A stretch of 64,000 nt of DNA, from contig RPFO01000296.1 in assembly GCA_009746045.1 (NCBI GenBank), positions 2,848,798-2,912,797 of the forward strand, given 5' to 3'. Each line of letters begins with the position of its first letter. Positions within the stretch are counted from its first letter, which is position 1. The position numbers were made by a program, and so were the translations under genes. This document shows positions 55,011 to 64,000 of the stretch, one piece after another. This DNA is from Mesostigma viride (lineage: Eukaryota > Streptophyta > Mesostigmatophyceae > Mesostigmatales > Mesostigmataceae). A model generated the notes under the pieces. The model made no database searches and was not told the origin of the DNA. It worked only from the letters and a program-made list of their open reading frames with translations.

Positions 55011-56011
55011 ATGTTACCATGCTACCGACTCCCAAAATTTTTTTTGACCCCATGGCATCATAAGATATCGGATAAGGAACCTTGGTGCCAAATTTGAGGT
55101 CAAACTGACCATTATTCCTTCTCCAAATAATTTCCAGGGGAAGAAAATGGGTTTTCGGATTGATGTGAGCTGGAGCTGGGGAAAGATACTGTCAAGTTCT
55201 GTGGCATCATTCTGAACCTGCACGTTTAAGGAGCAGAAGGAGTGGGTGTGTTCTCTCAAAGCATCCTCTGAATATGTCACGTCTTGTAAAGATGTTCTCC
55301 CCTCAGACATCACTCCTGATCTCTGTCCCACTACTATCAGGGGTAAGCTATGTAGGGTGGCTGTGTGCCACGTGTGCTCCTCATCTGCAGCAGTGGTCAG
55401 CAGAGTGGATGATGATGTTCTCATGGAGGTTGGGTCTAGGGCTATTAAACAGGTATTGCATGATGGCCCTCCCCTTATTCTTCATGCCTTGGATCTGTTC
55501 CAACCCATCCACATCACCTGTATGATGGACAGTTCCATGGAGTCACGGGTAATCACTAAGGTACAAGCCAGAGAGGCAGGTCTCTTTATGTTGTCTAACC
55601 CCACTGGCAAGCAGTCATTGGTTTCCTGGTTCAGCAGACTCCACAAGCGCAAGGCAGTCAGCAGCAATGTAGCAGAATGCCGTGCTGTGGTCTCTTCTGT
55701 GTTGCATGCCAGGTACTTGAACCATCTGCTGGTGTGGTTGCAGCATCAGGCTGGTAGTTGTGCTGGTGTCAAATCCCATCTGCTGACTGACAGTCAATCC
55801 GGCCCTTCTCTCTTTCCTGGACAACCCCTTGGCTGTGCACACTGATCTGGACTGGATTGTCCTCAAGCAGGAGTGTACCTATCTGGAATCCAAGACTCAC
55901 ATCAGAGACCCTGACAATGCAGCTGATGCACTGACAAAAGTGCCACAAGCTGCAGGGCCTCAGTATAGAGTCCTATACAAGCTGATGAACCCGTATGACG
56001 GCAGAGGGTGA
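55011..56011 (+). pseudogene. Copia-type RT end and RNase H, opposite strand to its Gag/INT
   Basis: DTVKFCGIILNLHVKEQKEW at about 55187-55246 resembles the end of a Copia RT. 55246-55800 is RNase H: a D-S-S segment, SLVSWFSRLHKRKAVSSNVA, then ECRAVVSSVLHARYLNHLL and LLTDSQS. After a frameshift near 55810 come DLDWIVLKQECTYLESKTHI and RDPDNAADALTKVP, the classic Copia terminus (...K-D-N-x-A-D-x-L-T-K). It ends at 56011. No RT catalytic box (YVDD) is present. It may be the displaced 3' half of the same element as 51584-54415. Confidence 0.8.
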
Positions 56012-57131
56012 AGTGCCTCCGCCTAGGGTACCAGATAGGAGGGTGGTCATGGGGTGGCAGGGACTGAAGTGTCCACCCGTAGACTCTCTTCGCGTCATTA
56101 AAGATCGAGGTCAGAAGGGTCCTCCTTTAAATTGATGGCTTGTTGTTTCTCAATAAAACGTGTGGTTCTATTTTTTCTGCCTTGGTTTTCCCAATACAGG
56201 CATACAGCCAGTGTGGGTGTTGTATCCAACAAGGAGGAGCTATGGGCGCTTTTAACAATGCATCTCTTTCAGTGTCCTGGTTTGTCCCTGTGGGGAACCT
56301 TGTATCCAAGCAGTAGGTTGGCATATGAGTGGGTTGTGGGAAGAGTCTTCCCCTCACTCCCCAAAGAAAAGTAATAATGGGAGTTATTATAGGGCTTCAG
56401 GCCTAGACTATCTGTGCACGTGGCGTTGTATCCGTCTCCCAAGTGGGATACGGACCTGGACGGTGGTGTAGTACACTGGACAGATCTCTACTAGGGTTTA
56501 GATCCGCACGTGCCATGTTGGGCATGCACGTGGGTGCTAGATATTAGCACTGAGATCTGCATGTAGGGCACACGCACGTGATACGCACGTGGTAGGGTTT
56601 ATATGAGCTGTGAGGCAGACCACAAGGTGGGCTGCAGTACGTGCTAGTCCTGTACGGAGGTCCTAGGGGAGGTCCAGGACCATCCACGTAGTGCTGTTAG
56701 GCAGTCGTTGCCTGTGGGCATCGTATCAGTCCTAGCTGGAGTAGATCTAGCTGGACGGAGCCAGCACCTCATTGGTTAGCACTAGTGCAGGATAGCTAGG
56801 TTACCCTAACCTACATGCCCATGCAATCCAGCTTGGCAAGCTTGCATGGATTGATATATGCCAGCCATTGCCTAATCAATACACACGTTCGCTTCCATTT
56901 GCCACAGTGCATAACTACGAGGACCCCTGAAAAAGACCGGAAAGTACGGAGATCCGCCACATATATATAGCCTTGCCGACTGCTATTGGAGACCCGCAAC
57001 TAAAGCTGAACGCGAAGGATTTTATTTCCGGGGAAATGGGTATTTTCTATTAACCAATAGGAAGAACGCGAAGGATTCAACTCAACCAAACTCAAAAATA
57101 GTACGGCGAAAAGACGAAAGCCGTCAAGCCG
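56012..57131 (+). other. Possible LTR and spacer
   Basis: Follows the RNase H end directly, so 56012-56800 may contain the 3' LTR; a TATATGAG box-like sequence lies near 56600. No second copy is available to define ends. No gene seen. Confidence 0.35.
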
Positions 57132-57262
57132 ACCGTCACTCTAGTAGGCGACCCAGTTTCGGTGAGCCGACAGGTGGCAAGTCGTGAAAGTTCGGCCAAC
57201 TACACGCCAGTCAAGCTCGATCGAGTCGCTAACGTCAAAATGTCGCGACGACCTTAAAGCCA
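57132..57262 (+). repeat. Dispersed repeat S, copy 2
   Basis: Matches 42110-42240; see there. Confidence 0.8.
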
Positions 57263-57866
57263 TTAAAGATGCCAGCGAGTTAACGCCAAATAGTATCTCA
57301 CTGAACAAAAGCCTTCCGTCCGCCGCCCAAGATACGGCGTCTTCGGTCCAGCCACGCACGGAAGCCTGTACGATCTCCAAATTCCGTCGACTTGCGCCCA
57401 ACGGGTAAAGGCGAAAAGGACACCCGTCGATCGATCACGAGTTGATCACTGAAATGCACGGAAAGTTACGGCGTACGGGCCACAGGATGCCCGATGGTCT
57501 TTCATATGTTTAGATATGTATGCCAGGGTCTCCACATGTGGGATGCTAGCAAAAAGTACATAATAGTGGACCAGTCCGGCCGGCAACCTGCCGGGACGCA
57601 AGTCTTATTTCAAGACCCGTAGTTTCGTACGTTACGCCCGACATCATCACCTACGTGCAATGCGGCATGCGCCCTATATTTATCCCCTTTTTCTCGTCGC
57701 CCCTTGCGTTGGGGCACCTCCTCCCCATCCGACGGCTCCAACCCCTCCTGGCGCGCCGCAGCAAGGTCCATGTAGCATGTGCGGTACTCCAGGCGATTCG
57801 ACAGCATGCAGCATGCAGCATGTCGGGCCATTGGACAGGGCCCTCCAGCGACTGTCCGCCGTTTTT
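57263..57866 (+). other. No gene recognised
   Basis: GC-richer spacer with no supported ORF. A short GCATGCAGCATGCAGCATG triplication lies at 57804-57822. Confidence 0.4.
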
Positions 57867-58010
57867 CGGATCCATCTATGCGGTTTTCGGTTCCATCTAT
57901 GCGGTTTTTCGGGTCCATCTATGCGGTTTTTCGGTTTTTTGGGTCCATCAATGCGGTTTTTCGGGTCCATCTATGCGTTTTTTTTTATCCATCTATGCGG
58001 TTTTCGGGTG
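57867..58010 (+). repeat. Minisatellite, about 22-24 bp x 6
   Basis: Units GGGTCCATCTATGCGGTTTT with T-run length changes. Confidence 0.88.
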
Positions 58011-58091
58011 TACCTGTCAGTCGGGCCGTTCGATTCACACATCTGACGGTCGTAAATCTACAAGTCTGCAATCGGTGGGAGAGGGGGTGCA

Positions 58092-58861
<770 letters not shown>

Positions 58862-59210
58862 TCCCACGCCTGCGGCTACTGTGATACGACAAAAAGCAGG
58901 TACGATGGTACGACACAGGGTTGATAGCGATTGCGCTCTACTGTACGAGGAATCCGTGCAAGGCAAGGAATCGCGGGCCGCCAAAGCAGAAATCAGGGTC
59001 AACTCGCGGCAGCCATGGGGTTCACACCCAACTTCGACCCGGCACGTGGGCTTACAGGAGACGGTCTAAACCTGATCTACCGAATGCCAGGCGGCTATAC
59101 TCCGAGGATCGGCCCCGCTGCATCCCGGACATAATCACGGTGCAAGCTCACGACAATTGAAAGCCGGCAAAATCGCCAGTGGCCCACAGGCGGGATAACC
59201 ACGCAGATCG
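58862..59210 (+). other. Spacer, possible coding scraps
   Basis: Short open frames (for example 58931-59134) without motifs. Confidence 0.35.
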
Positions 59211-59211
59211 A

Positions 59212-59307
59212 CATGGAGCGCCCGGTGTGCACCAGCTGCCTGGGGAGCCGGGAGCACGAGCCCAAGGACTGCCCGCACAGGTCCGGCAAGGCTAGCAGGG
59301 CTAACTG
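59212..59307 (+). pseudogene. Isolated zinc-knuckle ORF
   Basis: 31 codons starting at ATG, with CTSCLGSREHEPKDCPHR: a C-x2-C-x5-H-x4-C knuckle. Possibly a scrap of a retroelement Gag; nothing else of the element is identifiable. Confidence 0.4.
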
Positions 59308-59502
59308 AAGGATCGCTTGGACCACGCCACCCAAGGCCCCACTCCGCACCCCCGCCCCGATAATGCCACGGATCCCACCGGCAGCCGGAACACCACTTTG
59401 AAGAAGATATCAATCGATACCTCCTCTGGAATGCATGGGCTGGCCGACTGGAGGAGGGTCTGCCACGAACTGGGTGTGCTGGCGGGGGCCAAGATAGCTA
59501 TC

Positions 59503-59848
59503 AAGTTCCAGCTCCTCATCGATCACCGCTGCAGCCGAAGACGAGGACTCCATATTCTGCCCCCTCAACGAGCCCAATCAACCCTGCCTCTACGGATGGG
59601 AACCCCGAGGGTTCAAATCACAGCGCCCACTAGACTTCTGGGACGACGCGCAGCTGCACATCGACCGGCTTGGCCCTGGCCCCACTGATTACACTCAGAA
59701 CGGAACCCCCCACGCTGCACATGACCTACATCGAGAATGGCGGACCCAGACGGGGTATCGACCGGGTGAAGATCCTCCTCCCCGGCACATACCAGCCAGA
59801 TCGATGAGACGGGCAAGCTACCGGAATCGGCCGGGCGTTGGCTACTAA
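59503..59848 (+). pseudogene. Hypothetical ORF remnant, about 114 codons
   Basis: Open to TAA at 59846-59848; includes EDEDSIFCPLNEPNQPCLYG and PLDFWDDAQLHIDRLGPG. The composition is protein-like but no family is recognised. It has no start codon of its own, so it may be an exon or a broken element gene. Confidence 0.35.
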
Positions 59849-60411
59849 CGCCCAAGCAGCAGCTTTTTGATGGCAGCGGCTCCCCATGGTCCAGCTACAA
59901 TGGAGCCGGTCAGCCGCAAGCCGACCGCGAAGCGTGAGGACCAGATCGATCACGGCAGACACCGAGCCACCGGGAGCACAGCACTGAGTATATTAACGCA
60001 GCCAACGGGTCAGAGTTAGTCTCCATGCTTTGCTGCAGACTAAGTCTCAAAGGCATTGTGAATACAACGTATGAATAAGCCTTGTAAACCTACGTTGGTA
60101 TGTGAATATAAATACCACGTGGGCTATGCAGATATAGGACTGCTAGTCGAGTCACATACCTTTCCCTAGATAGGTACTTTGGGTACTGGGGTACGTGACA
60201 GATGTCAGTACCCAGTATACGTAGTGTCCTACCATTGGACGGTACTAGAGTATCCTAGATAGGGAACGTACTGCAGAGTGGATTGATCTGTGATCACACG
60301 ATGCTGTGACTAGACTGCTACCGGTAATCGTGCGGCCTCGGGCCAACGGTCTGCACCCAACGGTCACTGGCGGCGCGGCCAGTGAGAGGAACGTTGATAA
60401 AGGGTAAGCCT
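59849..60411 (+). other. Flank of retrotransposon copy 2
   Basis: Includes a TATA-like ATATAAATACC (60106-60116) and short repeats of GGGTACTGGGGTACGTGACA type. No gene recognised. Confidence 0.35.
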
Positions 60412-60546
60412 ATTCTATTAACCGTGGAACTCCAAGGTAACCAGACTCTTTATTAAAACAATAAGTAGAGCACATCGGAAAGTGGCCCTCAACTGGCCAT
60501 CCTTACCCATGGGAACACTTTATGTCCAAAAAGGCTAGCCTTACCC
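60412..60546 (-). repeat. Split repeat B2 of copy 2
   Basis: 135 bp, complement of B in copy 1; outer 3' end of the element. Confidence 0.93.
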
Positions 60547-60583
60547 CCAAACAGGCAACACACAGCTAGGGAGGGCGGGTGGG

Positions 60584-60965
60584 AAAACAAAAGAGACCGC
60601 CATGAGCTAGGTGAGCAAGCTTTTATCGTGTTTCAAGGCCAACGGCTCTCTACCAACGGCCAGATCCGGCAACGGCCTCTAAACAGTTTTAGCCGTCAAG
60701 TTTTACTTCAGATATTGCTTGTTGCAAACCCGTCCGCAATCACAGATCTGTTAGGAGAACCTAGACGCAAAAATCCGTCGTCAAGGTACTCAGCACACCG
60801 TCAAGGTATGGGCCGCAACAATTAGGCCATATCATCCGTAATACTCGTACACTAGAAGCCGTATCAACCTTATTACGATCACATCACCCAGCTCTATTTC
60901 ACCTAGCATCAGCGGCTCCGGCCCCTTCCGTACCACTATAAAGAAACTATGTTCAGAGAACCCCG
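60584..60965 (-). repeat. Split repeat A2 of copy 2
   Basis: About 382 bp; a few substitutions and small indels against copy 1. Confidence 0.93.
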
Positions 60966-61100
60966 ATTCTATTAACCGTGGAACTCCAAGGTAACCAGAC
61001 TCTTTATTAAAACAATAAGTAGAGCACATCGGAAAGTGGCCCTCAACTGGCCATCCTTACCCATGGGAACACTTTATGTCCAAAAAGGCTAGCCTCACCC
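60966..61100 (-). repeat. Split repeat B1 of copy 2
   Basis: 135 bp; abuts A2 exactly, as in copy 1. Confidence 0.93.
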
Positions 61101-61176
61101 TTACATCCCTCCCTGGCGACCCAAGCCAGGGGCAAAACAAAAACCGGTGGACGCATAAGACAAGAATGAAGGGAAC

Positions 61177-62182
61177 TTAAGAGGAAGGCAGAGAAAAGAC
61201 GCTCCACCAAATGCGCGGGGGGCAGGCGGCGATAGCCCGAACCAGGGCGTCAGGAAGGGTGAGGGCCAAGCTCCGGTGCAATCCCACATAGTGGGCGACA
61301 GTTTTGCTGCTGCGCCAGCGACCCCGAGGCTGAATATCAGCCATGCTGCGCTGCCGCAAAAAATCATAGGTAGCCCCCCCATGCCGCAGCCCGTGAATGG
61401 TAAACACCGTGTCGACCCCCAAAGCTTGCGTGGCCTGATGCCAAACCCGGCTGAACTGGGCATAATCGTAAGGGAACACCCGCTCCCAGGCCGCCTTGCC
61501 ACGCATACAAGCCCGCAAGAGGGTCTCAGTCATGACATCCTCGACCACCACAGACTGCACCTCCCCCTTAGCCGTCTTAGCTGACATCAACAACAAGGCG
61601 CCCCGCTGCGAACCCCGCAACCGAACATCAGGCTGCAAGCGCACATGGCCGACCAACAGGTTGAGCGCCTCCGATACCCGCAGGTTACTATTGTTGGAAA
61701 ATAACGATGACCATCATAGCCGCACGAGGCTGCCGCTGGAGCACCATATTAGTACAAGCAAGCGCAAACGCAGCCTCCCATGGAATGGGGGGGGGGGCAC
61801 GAGGGGGTGCCAACGTGCGCCAGCCAGCCAAAACACTTCGTGCCAAGGCCCAATCCCGCACCTCCCGGGGAAAGTACAAATTCAGGCCCATAAGCGCATT
61901 GACACACAACTGGCGGCTGTAACACCGTGAGTGCGCCCAAGCGACATACTCGCAATAGTATTCCTCTATCGTCAAGCCGTGCAACAAGCTGCCAGCCCGA
62001 CCCCGCCGGCTCGCCCACCATGCGAAAAAGGACCTAAGGCCCCGATGGTAAACCATCAAAGTAGCCGGCTTCACCTTGCCCTCAAGAAGGGTCAAGTAGC
62101 TAGCGCCAAGCCGAGGCCCGGGATTGGGATGAACACCCTCGCGAGTCAAATCGCGGACCCACCCGGCCACCGAGGCAGCCAT
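61177..62182 (-). pseudogene. Tyrosine recombinase ORF with one frameshift
   Basis: ATG at 62182, 114 bp after the RNase H stop. Near the N-terminus lies EGVHPNPGPRLG, a 2A-like motif ending at about residue 24. The core-binding domain follows (TLMVYHRGLRSFFAWWASRR, then MGLNLYFPREVRDWALARSV). A frameshift near 61697 separates it from the catalytic domain: NLRVSEALNLLVGHV (first Arg), FTIHGLRHGGAT (His, Arg), GRWRSSKTVAHYVGL (Trp and the Tyr nucleophile). With that one shift the full R-H-R-(H/W)-Y set is present. The protein integrates the cDNA circle without target duplication. The family is recognised from motif order. Confidence 0.86.
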
Positions 62183-62295
62183 GGAAAGCCCCCGCGATTG
62201 GCGTCCAGACCCATTGTGAGCGGCTGCCGGTGACCAATGTAAGAGCGCACAACCGGCGGCATTGCTTGTTTAACCGGTAAGAAGAGGAACGCCCT

Positions 62296-62882
62296 TTAGC
62301 CAAGCAGCCCAAAGCGGCAGCCGGTGGAGTCCACTAACCTCACCACCCGCTTACCCCATGTTCCGAGGTTCCGGGCCGAGCGCTCCACCCCCTTCACAGC
62401 GGCCCGCACTTCCTTCTCGTTGATGTGCATGGTCGAATCGCGCCAGCGACTCTTGATCCCTACGTGCCACCCCTCTTTGATCGATGATGGCTCTTACCGC
62501 GGCCTCAGTCAAGGGTCTAGGCCCCGCATACATGGCCTCACCTGGGGTGAGGAGGGTTGGGTAACCCCGCACCTCCCGGGCCCGAGCTAATTCCGTCACC
62601 TCAGCTGGGGCCATCTCAGCGTAGACAACCCCCTGCCCAAAACTAGACGCATCCGAGGCCACCACCACCGGAGCCAGGGCAGCCCCCCGGTCCACACGGA
62701 GCATGGGGGCCAACGCCATGGCACACTCGAGCTCATCGCGCACACCTTGCCACAAAGGTCGCGTTCGCTGGCCCCACCCCTTGAGGTTGATGAACTTAAA
62801 ACTCTGCTGCCATATGGACAAGCAAGTGCGGCTGAGCATCTGCAGCCACACCCACCGGCCCACGACGGCCGCCAGCGCCTCA
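62296..62882 (-). pseudogene. RT end and RNase H of copy 2
   Basis: After the inserted element the - strand continues EALAAVVGRWVWLQMLSRTC and WQQSFKFINLKGWG (RT thumb and connection). Next comes VVVASDASSFGQGVVYAE, the first RNase H Asp box. A frameshift near 62465 gives SRWRDSTMHINEKEVRAAVK (the H-I-N-x-x-E box) and VRLVDST, stopping at TAA 62296-62298. RT and RNase H are fused here without the 4-bp insertion seen in copy 1. Confidence 0.82.
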
Positions 62883-63355
62883 GGCCGGGCCCACTTCAAA
62901 TGTTCCGAAAAGTGTGACACTTTTGGTCGTTTTTTTGACTTTTTCGACGATCGTCACTCTGCAGAGTGATTCGTCGTGCGAAATCGTGCGAAATTGTGCG
63001 AAATTTGCTGAAATCGTGTGAAATTTGCTGAAATCGTGCGAATTTGTGCGAAATTTCATGTGAAAAATGTCGACGGTAAAAAATTTTGATGTGCACAACG
63101 TGTGTGAATTCATGCGAAATTTTGTCAAACGTCACTCCCCAAAACGACCCTTGGTTGAAATCCATGCGAAATTGTGCGAAATCATGCAAAATTGTGCGAA
63201 ATCGTGCGAAATCGTGCGAAAATGTGTGAAAATTTTGCGAAAATCACGCGAAAATCACGCGAACTCGTGCGAAATTTTATTTTTTTTTTGCAAAAAACGA
63301 CCAAAAGTGTCACACACTTGGCTTGGACGGCGGAACATTTGAAGTGGGCCCGGCC
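62883..63355. mobile_element. 473-bp inverted-repeat element inside the RT
   Basis: The ends are a perfect 25-bp inverted repeat beginning GGCCGGGCCCACTTCAAATG. The target CTCA is duplicated (62879-62882, 63356-63359); copy 1 shows the single CTCA (as TGAG, near 49076). A second inner inverted repeat (GTGTGACACTTTTGGTCG plus T run) follows on each side. The centre is an array of GTGCGAAAT(C/T) units of about 10 bp. No ORF of note. The superfamily is unassigned. Confidence 0.9.
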
Positions 63356-64000
63356 CTCAGCGGTAGCGCGTCCCCTCTCGAGGAGTACACGAGTGTGCGC
63401 AACCACAAGGGTGAGCTGCTTAGCTGTCGGCTCCAACACCCCATCCCGCCGGTGAACAACACCCAGAGCTTCTATAGCTCATCCTCCCCCTCCGGGCTAG
63501 CCATGATCGTCTTGTCCTTGGAGGGCACAAGGTTGTTAGGCGCGTACCCGTCTTCAATAGCACTCGTGATTAAGCGATTCACCGCCTCGCACGTGCGCCC
63601 ATTGCTGACCACCAGGTCATCAATAGTGATGGATACCATAGGGGCAGGGGGGTCCTCAAGGTCGATTTGCATCTCCCTCGTGCTCTCCTCCTTGTACTCG
63701 ATGGCTAGGGCGGTTGGGTTACCCCATGCATTCCGAAGCACGGTCAGCTCCCCTACACTTGTGAGGCGGTTCACCTGCCGTCTAGGATCCAAATCGCCCG
63801 TGGCATAGAGGACCATCTCATGGATGGCTTCCCCTAGCGCTACAGCGTGGGAGTGCCCCATGGCCAGCACTTTCAGCACTGGCCACACCCTCCTCCGCCG
63901 CCCCGGCAGCCCGACATCGGTGGACCACACATCAGGTAGCCCTTGATAATCCCACCACCACTCCGGCACTTGGATGGTATAGTAATACGAGACCAGATCG
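63356..64000 (-). pseudogene. RT of copy 2, palm region, truncated by window edge
   Basis: Reads on the - strand from the edge: MPEWWWDYQGLPDVWSTDVG, GHSHAVALGEAIHEMVL, VSITIDDLVVSNGRTCEA and DKTIMASPEGEDELEALG, up to LLERGRATAE at the inserted element. The frame is open throughout, nearly identical to 48470-49080, and has the same T-I-D-D box. Confidence 0.85.

Larger units (their letters stand above)
60412..64000 (-). mobile_element. Tyrosine-recombinase retrotransposon, copy 2 (continues past window)
   Basis: - strand copy of the element at 46160-50313. From its 3' end: B2 (60412-60546), spacer, A2 (60584-60965), B1 (60966-61100), recombinase ORF (62182-61177), RNase H and RT (63356-64000 and 62296-62882). 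The RT is split by an inverted-repeat element at 62883-63355. ORF1 and A1 would lie beyond 64000. It retains what copy 1 lost in its 1.24-kb deletion. Confidence 0.92.

Noticed and set aside
51101-56800. Paired LTRs for the Copia-type remnants
   Set aside because: I compared the flanks 51101-51580 and 56012-56800 and found no convincing direct repeat, so LTRs were not annotated.

Overview
The window is nuclear DNA of a eukaryote, most likely a microalga of the green lineage. The reasons are spliced GC-rich exons, GT-AG introns full of minisatellites, and several eukaryote-only transposon classes, including a tyrosine-recombinase retrotransposon with split direct repeats, a type known from Volvox and some animals. 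The assignment is an inference; nothing here fixes the species. There is no prokaryotic gene organisation, no rRNA and no convincing tRNA.

Layout. 1-6.35 kb holds the only recognisable host gene. It is on the + strand, starts upstream of the window, and encodes the C-terminal domain of MSS51-like (MYND-finger family) proteins over about seven exons joined in compatible phases. 6.8-20 kb is a graveyard of at least eight truncated, mutually inverted copies of LINEs with an APE-type endonuclease. Younger insertions sit in it: a LINE with a restriction-like endonuclease (16161-17313, 13-bp target duplication), a hAT-like element (11438-12751) and a foldback element (14194-14566). 20-27 kb is mostly unrecognised sequence with minisatellites, long GATA and GA arrays and one hypothetical ORF. 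27.5-36.4 kb carries two blocks of a satellite of about 973-986 bp whose units end in a G-rich hairpin; a 1.3-kb minisatellite lies between them. 37.0-38.3 kb is a hAT-like non-autonomous element with an 8-bp target duplication, and a mariner-like MITE is nested in it.

39.9-51.1 kb contains a nested series that can be resolved to the base. A dispersed repeat (intact copy at 39.94-40.28 kb) was hit by a hAT-like element (45166-50981, target duplication CAATGGGG). That element was then hit by a split-direct-repeat tyrosine-recombinase retrotransposon (46160-50313, no target duplication) and by a 5'-truncated LINE (50464-50773, 10-bp target duplication). 51.6-56.0 kb holds the two halves of a Copia-type element in opposite orientations: Gag and integrase C-terminus on the - strand, RT end and RNase H on the + strand. 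A (TTC)n(TTG)n array of about 770 bp lies at 58.1 kb. From 60.4 kb to the window edge a second copy of the tyrosine-recombinase retrotransposon runs on the - strand. It is complementary to the first: it keeps the full recombinase and RNase H, has a 2A-like motif at the start of the recombinase ORF, and its RT is split by a 473-bp inverted-repeat element with a CTCA target duplication.

The mobile elements are nearly all decayed by frameshifts, truncations and internal deletions. Comparing paired copies still recovers their architecture, their ends and the order in which they inserted.
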